From: Brachionus manjavacas
Lineage: Eukaryota > Rotifera > Eurotatoria > Ploima > Brachionidae
Direction: 5' to 3'
DNA length: 64,000 nt
Assembly (NCBI GenBank): GCA_019054805.1
Contig: JAHQIY010000056.1
Span: forward strand, 1-64,000
Shown: positions 14,501 to 25,139 of the stretch, piece by piece
How the letters are laid out: every line of letters begins with the position of its first letter
Numbering within the stretch: position 1 is the first letter of the stretch
Translations under genes and position numbers: made by a program
The notes under the pieces: model-generated
Told to the model about the DNA's origin: nothing
The model's database searches: none
Seen by the model: only the letters and a program-made list of their open reading frames with translations

Positions 14501-17500
14501 ATCTTTTGCTTTTAATTTTTCATTGTTTTCTTTCAAAACTAATTTTGTATTTAAATATTTATACAAAATTGAATTAAAGAATGAGGTAAAATAGTTTTAC
14601 TTGTTGATTTAATTTTCGACAAATTTTGTTTTTTCAGTTTTACTCGCAAATTTTGGATCAAAAATTTCCTTTTTTTTGTCATCTAGTGCTAATTCGTATT
14701 CCTTTAGCTTTTTATCTTTGTCCTTAAGCAAATCATTTTAATGCTTAATCTCTTGAAAAAATTATTATAAAAGAAAAAATTCAATATTTTATTGAAAGGT
14801 GTTTATACCTTTATCTTTTGACGTTCATAATTTTTCAAAGATCGCTTTCTGGTCAAATTCGAGATTCGACGTCATGCTCTCAATTTCTTTTATTATTTGC
14901 TCTAATTCTTCAAGACGCTGATCTTTTGCTTTTAATTTTTCACTTTTTTCTTTCAAAACTAATTTTGTATTTAAATATTTATTCAAAATTGAATTAAAGA
15001 ATGAGGTAAAATAGTTTTTCTTTGTTGATTTATTTTTCCACAAATTTTGTTTCTCAGTTTTATTCGCAAATTTTGGATCAAAAATTTCCTTTTTTTTGTC
15101 ATCTAGTGCTAATTCGTATTCCTTTAGCTTTTTATCTTTGTCCTTAAGCAAATCATTTTAATGCTTAATCTCTTGAAAAAAAATTATTATAAAAGAAAAA
15201 ATTCAATATTTTATTGAAAGGTGTTTATACCTTTATCTTTTGACGTTCGTAATTTTTCAAAGATCGCTTTCTGGTCCAATTCGAGATTCTACGTCATACT
15301 CTCAATTTCTTTCATTATACGCTCAAATTCTTTTAGACGCTGATCTTTTGCTTTAATTTTTCATTGTTTTCTTTGAAAACTAATTTTGTATTTAAATATT
15401 TATTCAAAATTGAATTAAAGAATGAGGTAAAATAGTTTTACTTGTTGATTTATTTTTCCACAAATTTTGTTTCTCAGTTTTTTTCGCAAATTTTAGATCA
15501 AAAATTTGCTTTTCTTTGTCATCTAGTGCTAATTCGTATTCCTTTAGCTTCTTATCTTTGTCCTTAAGCAAATCATTTTAATGCTTAATCTCTTGAAAAA
15601 AATGATACTAAAAAAAAAATATTCAATATTTTATTGAAAGGTGTTTATACCTTTATCTTTTGACGTTCATAATTTTTCAAAGATCGCTTTCTGGTCAAAT
15701 TCGAGATTCGACGTCATGCTCTCAATTTCTTTTATTATTTGCTCTAATTCTTCAAGACGCTGATCTTTTGCTTTTAATTTTTCATTTTTTCTTTCAAAAC
15801 TAATTTTGTATTTAAATATTTATACAAAATTGAATTAAAGAATGAGGTAAAATAGTTTTATTTGTTGATTTATTTTTCCACAAATTTTGTTTCTCAGTTT
15901 TATTCGCAAATTTTAGATCAAAAATTTGCTTTTCTTTGTCATCTAGTGCTAATTCGTATTCCTTTAGCTTTTTATCTTTGTCCTTAAACAAATCATTTTA
16001 ATGCTTAATCTCTTGAAAAAAAATGATAATAAAAAAAAAATATTCAATATTTTATTGAAAGGTGTTTATACCTTTATCTTTTGACGTTCGTAATTTTTCA
16101 AAGATCGCTTTCAGGTCCGATTTGAGATTCGACGTCATACTCTCATTTTCTTTTATTTTTTTTGCTCTAATTCTTTTAGACGCTGATCTTTTTGCTTTAA
16201 TTTTTCATTGTTTTCTTTTCAAAACTAATTTTGTATTTAAATATTTATTCAAAATTGAATTAAAGAATGAGGTAAAATAGTTTTACTTGTTGATTTAATT
16301 TTCGACAAATTTTGTTTTTTCAGTTTTACTCGCAAATTTTGGATCAAAAATTTCCTTTTTTTTGTCATCTAGTGCTAATTCGTATTCCTTTAGCTTTTTA
16401 TCTTTGTCCTTAAGCAAATCATTTTAATGCTTAATCTCTTGAAAAAAAAAATGGTAGTAAAAAAAAATATTCAATATTTTATTGAAAGGTGTTTATACCT
16501 TTATCTTTTGACGTTCGTAATTTTTCAAAGATCGCTTTCTGGTCCGATTTGAGATTCGACGTCATACTTTCGATTTCTTTTATTATACGCTCAAATTCTT
16601 TTAGACGCTGATCTTTTGCTTTTAATTTTTCACTATTTTCTTTCAAAACTAATTTTGCATTTAAATATTTATTCAAAATTGAATTAAAGAATGAGGTAAA
16701 ATAGTTTTTCTTTGTTGATTTAATTTTCGACAAATTTTGTTTTTTCAGTTTTACTCGCAAATTTTGGATCAAAAATTTGCTTTTCTTTGTCATCTATAAT
16801 AATTCGTATTCCTTTAGCTTTTTATCTTTGTCCTTAAGCAAATCATTTTAATGCTTAATATCTTGAAAAAAAAAATGATAGTAAAAAAAAAATATTCAAT
16901 ATTTTATTGAAAAGTGATTATACCTTTATCTTTTGACGTTCGTAATTTTTCAAAGATCGCTTTCTGGTCCGATTTGAGATTCGACGTCATACTCTCGATT
17001 TCTTTTATTATACGCTCAAATTCTTTTAGACGCTGATCTTTTGCTTTAAATTTTTCATTTTTTCTTTCAAAACTAATTTTGTATTTAAATATTTATACAA
17101 AATTGAATTAAAGAATGAGGTAAAATAGTTTTATTTGTTGATTTATTTTTTCCACAAATTTTGTTTCTCAGTTTTATTCGCAAATTTTAGATCAAAAATT
17201 TGCTTTTCTTTGTCATCTAGTGCTAATTCGTATTCCTTTAGCTTTTTATCTTTGTCCTTAAACAAATCATTTTAATGCTTAATCTCTTGAAAAAAAATGA
17301 TAATAAAAAAAAAATATTCAATATTTTATTGAAAGGTGTTTATACCTTTATCTTTTGACGTTCGTAATTTTTCAAAGATCGCTTTCAGGTCCGATTTCAG
17401 ATTCGACGTCATACTCTCGATTTCTTTTATTATATGCTCTAATTCTTTTAGAGGCTGATCTTTTGCTTTTAATTTTTCATTGTTTTCTTTCAAAACTGAT

Positions 17501-20500
17501 TGTGTATTTAAATATTTATTCAAAATTGAATTAAAGAATGAGGTAAAATAGTTTTTCTTTGTTGATTTATTTTTCCACAAATTTTGTTTCTCAGTTTTAT
17601 TCGCAAATTTTAGATCAAAAATTTGCTTTTCTTTGTCATCTAGTGCTAATTCGTATTCCTTTAGCTTTTTATCTTTGTCCTTAAGCAAATCATTTTAATG
17701 CTTAATCTCTTGAAAAAAAAATGATAATAAAAAAAAAATATTCAATATTTTATTGAAAAGTGATTAAACCTTTATCTTTTGACGTTCGTAATTTTTCAAA
17801 GATCGCTTTCTGGTCCGATTTGAGATTCGACGTCATACTCTCGATTTCTTTTATTATACGCTCAAATTCTTTTAGACGCTGATCTTTTGCTTTAAATTTT
17901 TCATTTTTTCTTTCAAAACTAATTTTGTATTTAAATATTTATACAAAAATTGAATTAAAGAATGAGGTAAAATAGTTTTATTTGTTGATTTATTTTTCCA
18001 CAAATTTTGTTTCTCAGTTTTATTCGCAAATTTTAGATCAAAAATTTGCTTTTCTTTGTCATCTAGTGCTAATTCGTATTCCTTTAGCTTTTTATCTTTG
18101 TCCTTAAACAAATCATTTTAATGCTTAATCTCTTGAAAAAATGATAATAAAAAAAAATATTCAATATTTTATTGAAAGGTGTTTATACCTTTATCTTTTG
18201 ACGTTCGTAATTTTTCAAAGATCGCTTTCAGGTCCGATTTCAGATTCGACGTCATACTCTCGATTTCTTTTATTATATGCTCTAATTCTTTTAGAGGCTG
18301 ATCTTTTGCTTTTAATTTTTCATTGTTTTCTTTCAAAACTGATTGTGTATTTAAATATTTATTCAAAATTGAATTAAAGAATGAGGTAAAATAGTTTTTC
18401 TTTGTTGATTTATTTTTCCACAAATTTTGTTTCTCAGTTTTATTCGCAAATTTTAGATCAAAAATTTGCTTTTCTTTGTCATCTAGTGCTAATTCGTATT
18501 CCTTTAGCTTTTTATCTTTGTCCTAACGAAAATCATCCTTATGCTTAATCTCTTGAAAAGAAAAATGATAGTAAAAAAAAATGTAAATCTTTTATTGAAA
18601 GGTGTTTATACCTTTATCTTTTGACGTTCGTAATTTTTCAAAGATCGCTTTCTGGTCCGATTTGAGATTCGACGTCATACTTTCGATTTCTTTTATTATA
18701 CGCTCAAATTCTTTTAGACGCTGATCTTTTGCTTTAATTTTTCATTGTTTTCTTTCAAAACTGATTGTGTATTTAAATATTTATGTAAAATTGAATTAAA
18801 GAATGATGTAAAATAGTTTTACTTGTTGATTTAATTTTCGACAGATTTTGTTTTTTCAGTTTTATTCCTGAATTTGAGATCAGAAATTTGCTTTTTTTGT
18901 AATCCAGTGCTGAATCATATTCCTTTAGCTTTTTATCTTTATAATTAAGCAAATCATCTTTATGCTTAATCTCTTAAAAAAAAAATTGATGATAAAAGAA
19001 AAAATTCAATATTTTATTGAAAGGTGTTTATACCTTTATCTTTTGACGTTCGTAATTTTTCAAAGATCGCTTTCTGGTCCGATTTGAGATTCGACGTCAT
19101 ACTCTCAATTTCTTTCATTATACGCTCAAATTCTTTTAGACGCTGATCTTTTGCTTTAATTTTTCATTGTTTTCTTTGAAAACTAATTTTGTTTTTAAAT
19201 ATTTATTCAAAATTGAATTAAAGAATGAGGTAAAATAGTTTTTCTTTGTTGATTTATTTTTCCACAAATTTTGTTTCTCAGTTTTATTCGCAAATTTTAG
19301 ATCAAAAATTTGCTTTTCTTTGTCATCTAGTGCTAATTCGTATTCCTTTAGCTTTTTATCTTTGTCCTTAAGCAAATCATTTTAATGCTTAATCTCTTGA
19401 AAAAAAAATGATAATAAAAAAAAAAAAATTCAATATTTTATTGAAAGGTGTTTATACCTTTATCTTTTGACGTTCGTAATTTTTCAAAGATCGCTTTCTG
19501 GTCCGATTTGAGATTCGACGTCATACTCTCAATTTCTTTCATTATACGCTCAAATTCTTTTAGACGCTGATCTTTTGCTTTAATTTTTCATTGTTTTCTT
19601 TGAAAACTAATTTTGTTTTTAAATATTTATTCAAAATTGAATTAAAGAATGAGGTAAAATAGTTTTTCTTTGTTGATTTATTTTTCCACAAATTTTGTTT
19701 CTCAGTTTTATTCGCAAATTTTAGATCAAAAATTTGCTTTTCTTTGTCATCTAGTGCTAATTCGTATTCCTTTAGCTTTTTATCTTTGTCCTTAAGCAAA
19801 TCATTTTAATGCTTAATCTCTTGAAAAAAAAATGATAATAAAAAAAAAAAAATTCAATATTTTATTGAAAGGTGTTTATACCTTTATCTTTTGACGTTCA
19901 TAATTTTTCAAAGATCGCTTTCTGGTCCGATTTGAGATTCGACGTCATACTCTCAATTTCTTTCATTATACGCTCAAATTCTTTTAGACGCTGATCTTTT
20001 GCTTTAATTTTTCATTGTTTTCTTTGAAAACTAATTTTGTTTTTAAATATTTATTCAAAATTGAATTAAAGAATGAGGTAAAATAGTTTTTCTTTGTTGA
20101 TTTATTTTTCCACAAATTTTGTTTCTCAGTTTTATTCGCAAATTTTAGATCAAAAATTTGCTTTTCTTTGTCATCTAGTGCTAATTCGTATTCCTTTAGC
20201 TTTTTATCTTTGTCCTAACGAAAATCATCCTTATGCTTAATCTCTTGAAAAGAAAAATGATAATAAAAAAAAAATATTCAATATTTTATTGAAAGGTGTT
20301 TATACCTTTATCTTTTGACGTTCGTAATTTTTCAAAGATCGCTTTCTGGTCCGATTTGAGATTCGACGTCATACTTTCGATTTCTTTTATTATACGCTCA
20401 AATTCTTTTAGACGCTGATCTTTTGCTTTTAATTTTTCATTGTTTTCTTTCAAAACTGATTGTGTATTTAAATATTTATGTAAAATTGAATTAAAGAATG

Positions 20501-20937
20501 AAGTAAAATAGTTTTACTTGTTGATTTAATTTTCGACAAATTTTGTTTTTTCAGTTTTACTCGCAAATTTTGGATCAAAAATTTCCTTTTTTTTGTCATC
20601 TAGTGCTAATTCGTATTCCTTTAGCTTTTTATCTTTGTCCTTAAGCAAATCATTTTAATGCTTAATCTCTTGAAAAAAAATTATTATAAAAGAAAAAATT
20701 CAATATTTTATTGAAAGGTGTTTATACCTTTATCTTTTGACGTTCGTAATTTTTCAAAGATCGCTTTCTGGTCCGATTTGAGATTCGACGTCATACTCTC
20801 AATTTCTTTCATTATACGCTCAAATTCTTTTAGACGCTGATCTTTTGCTTTAATTTTTCATTGTTTTCTTTGAAAACTAATTTTGTTTTTAAATATTTAA
20901 ATAATATTGAATTTAAGAATGAAATAAAAATAGTTTT
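2586..20937 (-). repeat. Large 424-bp tandem array of intron-bearing coiled-coil exon pairs
   Basis: About 43 head-to-tail units (spacing 422-424 bp, for example between 13099, 13523, 13945 and 14369) on the minus strand. Each unit holds exon A and exon B, both strongly charged heptad-like sequence rich in K, E, L and D, plus two introns with good splice signals. Exon A is open in many copies. Exon B in nearly all copies contains an in-frame TAA at its fifth codon (context CAT TAA AAT GAT), so the array as read cannot make one continuous giant protein. Units vary at a few sites (QRLKELEQ versus QPLKELEH) and in A/T-run lengths, which suggests recent homogenisation. The array abuts the 3' end of the homeobox-like gene on the same strand. 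What it does, if anything, is unknown. Confidence 0.92.
14115..14538 (-). repeat. One array unit in detail: exon A, intron, exon B, intron
   Basis: On the minus strand, exon A is 14538-14389 (150 bp), starting after ATTAG and ending AAAG before donor GTATAA. An intron at 14388-14327 (62 bp) ends in a T-tract and CAAG. Exon B is 14326-14177 (150 bp), ending before donor GTAAAA. A second 62-bp intron at 14176-14115 ends in TTAG. Both introns are phase 1, so units join in frame. The two 50-residue exons also resemble each other (shared pattern K...LK.KD..LKE.E), which implies an older 212-bp unit (150-bp exon plus 62-bp intron) duplicated before the array expanded. Splicing is inferred from sequence only. 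Confidence 0.75.
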
Positions 20938-21134
20938 ACTTTATCTTCCATTACTTAATCTGAAATTTCACCATCTTCTTTCTCCGAGCTTATAACTCCT
21001 TCTCCATCTTATTCTGAGCATTAAACCTCACTTTTCTCCTCTTCAAAATCTGAAATTTTACCATATTCTTTCTCCGTGCTGATAACTTCTTCTTCTTCCA
21101 ATTCTGAGCCTGAAATTTCACTATCTTCCATCAC
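20938..21134 (-). repeat. Degenerate acidic repeat joining the homeobox-like gene to the array
   Basis: The minus-strand sequence repeats the acidic motif that ends the homeobox-like gene (SEKEDGEISD) about three times in about 200 bp, with in-frame stops after DGEISD and in other places. It ends GAAGATAAA and passes directly into GTAAAACTATTTTT, the intron donor found in every array unit. The array therefore attaches exactly at an exon-intron boundary, as expected if acidic exon and coiled-coil exons once belonged to one gene. Confidence 0.6.
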
Positions 21135-21896
21135 TTAATCTGAAATTTCACCATCTTCTTTCTCTGAAATGAAAACTCCTTCTTCATCTGACTCTGTGCT
21201 CAAATTACCATCATTTCTAGTTTTAATTGTTTCGAAAAATTCATTTCTTTTTCTATTATTTTGGTCAGCTTCTTCTTTCATGTCTATATTCATTTCAAGA
21301 TTCTGAATGTTCATTAAAGATTTTTTTAAATCTTTTATTTGAAACCAATTCTGGACAAAAAATTTCGATATAATTAATGATATTTTGTTTTTATTTTGTA
21401 TTTAAAATATTTAAAAAATAAACTTACACGAATTTGTTGTTTTTGGTATCGAAATTCCAAATAAAGAATTATGTTACTTATATCTGAATGATTTGGTTTG
21501 TTGTTCCGCGCAAAATAAGTATTCAGATAAATCAAATTATTCTTATCATAAATGCTCTCTCTTCCTCTCTTCTTTTTCTGAAAAAATAAAGTTGGTGAAA
21601 GAGGTGTTATCATTATATTTCTAAAAGGTTTTTATCAACATATTTCTAAGAAAAAAAATGTATAAATTTATATTTATAATTAAAACAACCTGTAAACAAT
21701 TGATCGAGTTATTTAAAAGATATTTTGCGTAGTTTGCGAAAAATCCCTTTAAAACTTCTTTGTAATGATCCTGAATTTTTGTTCTCACAATATTTAATTC
21801 ACTTATCGATTTCCTTACAAATGAATTTCCAGTAATTTTCTTGGCCAAACTAGCTAAGGTTTCGTTAGACTTCGACTTCTTGAAGTTTCCGTACAT
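21135..21896 (-). CDS. Divergent homeobox-like gene with acidic tail (3 exons)
   Basis: Exon 1 is 21896-21690 (69 codons from ATG, MYGNFKKSKSN...), exon 2 is 21577-21428 (50 codons), and exon 3 is 21350-21135 (71 codons plus TAA). Introns are 112 bp (GTTGTT...TTTCAG) and 77 bp (GTAAGT...TCCAG), both phase 0, giving about 190 residues. Exon 2 begins KKKRGRES, like a homeodomain N-terminal arm. It has L and F spaced as in helix 1 and ends KQQIR. Exon 3 starts NWFQIKDLKKS, like recognition helix 3 (WFQ...K). The intron between IR and NWF falls at homeodomain position 46/47, a known homeobox intron site. Odd points: the near-invariant Asn51 is Ile, Arg53 is Asp, and there are about two extra residues between helices. 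DNA binding may be lost or altered. The tail is acidic (DEEG, EKEDGE). Homeodomain assignment is by eye. Confidence 0.6.
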
Positions 21897-22097
21897 TTTT
21901 TCGATGGTTTAGATTTTTTTTAAATCTAAATTTCGAGTTTTTAAATCAATATTAAATATGAATTTTAAAAAAGTGTTGTTTATAAAGACATTAAAATGGC
22001 TTTCAGATTAAAAAAAAAAAATTTTAGATTTATTTTTTATAAAAATTCAGAGTTTATTTGCTCCTTAGCAATACAGATTTAAGAATGGTTTTATTTT

Positions 22098-22690
22098 ACA
22101 AGTAGGCAATCAATAATTTCACATTGCTCGCATTCGTTTTTTTTTAAGCATTTTGAATGATAAGAATGAATGCAATCAAAACCTATTATTTCTTGATCGG
22201 CATCTTTCTTACCACATTTATAATTTCACTTTGCCTACATATTTCAAATTTTCTTTATATAATTCATCAAAAATCACTTTTCTGAATCGATTTGGGCATT
22301 TTTCTCTTATTTTTAAACCTTTTGACTCTTACATCAATATTTAATAAGCTTTCGAAAAAATACAAACAGAAACACTACAGCTTACTCCATCATCAAGGAT
22401 GTACAAATGTCCTTAAAATCCATTTTTTATCTCATAAATCCTTCCGATAGGTGCAAACAATCTAAAAATTTTCAAAGGATAAAATATTGAAGAAAGCAAG
22501 CTATTTTCTATTACTTCCACTTTTCAAAATAGATATTATCATTCTCGGCACCTAATGAATCTAAGAACGAATAACTTTTATTCTTCACATCTACAAAAAA
22601 TAGACACCAATAATAACGGAGTGGATCATAAACCAAACCAGCGATCATTGAATACGAATTCAAATCCCTCAAGAATATTTTAAAATATAT
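22098..22690 (-). pseudogene. Decayed Ulp1-like (C48) protease with C-terminal RING-type finger
   Basis: Reading the minus strand, 22680-22510 gives a stretch with WCLFFVDVKNKSYSFLDSLG, the pattern of the Ulp1/SENP peptidase core (aromatic-W-L...D...Y.DSLG), but with Tyr where the catalytic His usually precedes Trp. About 22400-22345 gives DDGVSCSVSVC, resembling the catalytic-Cys loop. About 22200-22098 gives a Cys/His run (CG...DCIHSYHSKCL...CEQC) like a RING or related zinc finger, ending in TAA. In-frame stops and at least two frame changes separate the parts, so this is a remnant. Ulp1-like domains are common in animal genes for SUMO removal and in many DNA transposons. The neighbours fit a transposon-derived origin, but that is inference. 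Confidence 0.5.
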
Positions 22691-22982
22691 TTTTAAAATA
22701 TGTTATTTATAAAAAATTAAAATTACTTCATTAAAAATATTCTCACCCAAGAACATAACGTTAAAAAATTTTACTTGTCGAAAAATAGTAAATGATTCTA
22801 ATATTAAATGTTTGGCCTTTAGTTTTGAAATAATTAAAAATAATTTAAAAATTAAAATTTAGAAATCAAATTTAAAAACTAAAATTTATTAAAGAATAAT
22901 ATTTACTTCGTCACGTAACAGGTCATTATTTAGAAGCTCAAAAACATTTTTGCATGTCATTTTCGAAAAATTTAAACATTTA
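22691..22982. other. AT-rich noncoding stretch
   Basis: No coding pattern is recognisable. Runs of A and T with intron-like character lie between the Ulp1-like remnant and the next coding fragment on the same strand. It could be intron sequence of the same decayed gene. Confidence 0.4.
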
Positions 22983-23058
22983 TCAAAAATTTTCGATCAA
23001 ATTTTTAAAAAAGAGATTCAGCCTGTCATAATTCCTAATGCTAATCTCTATTTTCATC

Positions 23059-23181
23059 CTAACGAGCGAACAAAGTAATAACTTGACAAAATAACGTGTC
23101 ATCTTCCAAATTATGATTAAATTCATCAATCGAGGAAGAGTTTTGAAGCATTGTAAAGCAATAAATAAATGCTGCACGCAT
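23059..23181 (-). pseudogene. Short coding remnant upstream of the Ulp1-like fragment
   Basis: The minus strand gives a 40-codon open stretch beginning MRAAFIYCFTMLQNSSS and continuing with FNHNLED before a TAG. Composition and codon regularity look coding, and the other frame of the same region is also open for about 64 codons. I cannot name the family. Position and strand suggest it belongs with the Ulp1-like remnant, possibly an exon of the same transposon-derived gene. Confidence 0.35.
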
Positions 23182-23189
23182 CTTATCGG

Positions 23190-23940
23190 TTATTTTTTGA
23201 GGGTGCTAATCAAGAATATTAGGTAAGTTAGGAGACTCGGTGCACACAATTTCTTAATATCTTAGAATCTTTTAAATTTAAGTGGGAAAACTAGATTAAG
23301 AAGGTTTTTGAGGGTGCCTATGAATAAAAAGGAAGTAAAGGGGTTGGTGTAAAAGGCGGCATGGTGACCTTATTTTGTCTTATCCATGATAATCTTTTGA
23401 ATTTTATGGTGGGTTACTTAATTTTGAGGGTTTTTGAGGGTGATCTCGAATATTAGGTAAGTTAGGGAGACTCGGTGTAAAAGGTGGCTCGGCGACCACA
23501 ATTTCTTAATTTCTAATAAGGTAACCTGTCGTCTTTTACACCAACCCCCATTCTTACCTCATATTCTTGATTAAGACCTCTAAATACCTTCTAAATATAG
23601 TTTTCCCATTTAAACTCAAAAGATTCTAAGGTACTAAGCAATTGTGGTCGCCTTGCCGCCTTTTGCACCGGCCCCCCAACTTACCTAATATTCTTGATTA
23701 CCAACCTCAAAAACCCTCATTATCTAGTTACCTACCATGAAATTCAAAGGTTTCTCAGATATTAGGCAAATTGTGATTACCATGCAAATTTTTACACAGG
23801 CCCCCCAACTTACCTCAAATTTTTGATCAGTACCATAAAAATCCCTCATTATCTTGTTTACCCCTCTTAAATTAAAAAAATACTCAAATATAAGGCAAAA
23901 TGTGGTCGCCTTCTGATTTTTACACCGACCCCCTAACTTA
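23190..23940. repeat. Inverted array of a noncoding repeat (MITE- or satellite-like)
   Basis: The motif ATTAGGTAAGTTAGGGGACTCGG followed by TGTAAAAGGCGGC...GTGACC and GTTTTTGAGGGTG recurs on the plus strand at about 23200-23510. It then recurs in reverse complement two or more times from about 23520 to 23940 (CCCCCCAACTTACCTAATATTC, GGTCGCC). The turn lies near 23515. Each period is roughly 150-190 bp. There is no coding potential. GC content is visibly above the surroundings. The 5'-truncated Ty3/gypsy copy starts immediately after it. Confidence 0.7.
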
Positions 23941-23996
23941 TCACATGTAGATCGAAGCTTAAAAAAATTAATAGTGTCTCATTTAACTCTGATGAC

Positions 23997-24227
23997 TTGG
24001 AAAGCGATAAAATACATGATTTAAATGATCCAAGGTCTGAAAGAAAAATTCCTATTATTATTGGTAGAATTGAAGGTATCTCAATGAAAATAGGTTTGGA
24101 CAGCGGTGCAACTCATTCTGTTATGAATCACATGACCGCAACTAGTAATAAATTCGAAATATTACGTACATATAAAAGAATTAAAACCGCAACAGGTATT
24201 ATTTCTGAGGCTCCTGGTGTAAATTAA
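23997..24227 (+). pseudogene. Aspartic protease fragment of old Ty3/gypsy copy
   Basis: Contains GLDSGATHSVMNHM, the retropepsin active-site loop (DSG), followed by IKTATG. The young copy at 42105-49904 reads DCG at the same place, so the older copy keeps the more usual Ser. The frame ends at a TAA at 24225-24227, and the C-terminal half of the protease is missing or shifted, with a deletion relative to the young copy before RT begins. Confidence 0.8.
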
Positions 24228-24348
24228 CTAGTTGAGTTTTGATAGAGACAAATTGGAGTTAAGCTATGATGTTTTTGAGGTTTTCACAGCCGATTTAGAT
24301 GAATTTGAACAAAATTATGATTAATTTGGCAAACTCCTGGTTTTTAAA

Positions 24349-25080
24349 ATGGTACCAAAGAGTGAACTAAATCAATCTCAACAATTGATCTTTAAAGATT
24401 TATATAATGAAGCAACCAAATTTTATGCTTCATTTATTGAAAACCTCGGAGTTTGTTCGGTTTATGAACACTCCATAAGGCTGATTAATGAATCAACGCC
24501 TCCTGTGTATACACATGCATACCGAAAATCACAAAGTGAAAGGAATTTCCTCAAAATAGAATGTGAGAAAATGAGAAAAGCAAAAATAATTCGCCCTGGT
24601 CTTCTCCAGTAATAGTGGCACCCAAAAAAGATGGCTCAAAGCGAATCTGTATTGATTATAGAAAATTAAATGAATTGACTATTACAGAAAAATGGCCTTT
24701 ACCAAATATAATTGATTTACTAGATCGATTAAGGGACTCAAATTGGTTCACAGTAATTGATTTTAAATCAGGTTATTGGCAAATAATAATGAATGAAAAT
24801 TCAATCCCATTAAGTGCTTTTACAACGCCCGATGAACATATTGAATTCTTAAGATTACCATTTTGCCTTAAGAATGCTCCTACTCATTTTAGCAGAATAA
24901 GAAATATTATATTCGGCAAACTAGATTTTATAGAAATCTTTATAGATTATATCACAATCATCTATATAGACTTCGATCATGTGAAGCAAGTTTTTAATCA
25001 AGTCAAAGAAGCTAATCTAAAAATAAATCCAGACAAATTTTGTTTCCCACAATATATTAAAGATGTATCCTAAAAAATTG
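24349..25080 (+). pseudogene. Reverse transcriptase fragment, mutated active site
   Basis: Two frames (24349-24612 and 24615-25073) together cover the RT fingers and palm. Signature pieces are RICIDYRKLNE, WFTVIDFKSGYWQI and RLPFCLKNAP. The catalytic YMDD-type box reads FIDY, and the preceding region is FGKLDFIEIFIDY, so at least one catalytic Asp is lost. The frame breaks at 24612 near SPVIVAPKKDG and again after 25073. It cannot encode a working polymerase. Confidence 0.85.
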
Positions 25081-25139
25081 ATGCGATAAAAAATAGAAAA
25101 TCACCTGTCAATCTTATACAGCTTCAAAGTTTCCTTGGA

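Noticed and set aside
2586-20937. Dozens of 65-90 residue open frames on both strands of the array taken as separate small genes
   Set aside because: They repeat at the 424-bp period. Minus-strand ones cover exon A plus intron sequence. Plus-strand ones are antisense shadows created by A/T-rich codons. None has its own start context.
2586-20937. CRISPR-like array (regular repeats with spacers)
   Set aside because: The whole unit is conserved, with no unique spacers, the period is far too long, and the context is an intron-bearing animal genome.
21374-21613. Independent 79-codon ORF starting MITPLSPTLFF
   Set aside because: Its first 12 codons are intron ending TTTTTTCAG and its end runs past the GTAAGT donor. 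The middle is exon 2 of the homeobox-like gene.
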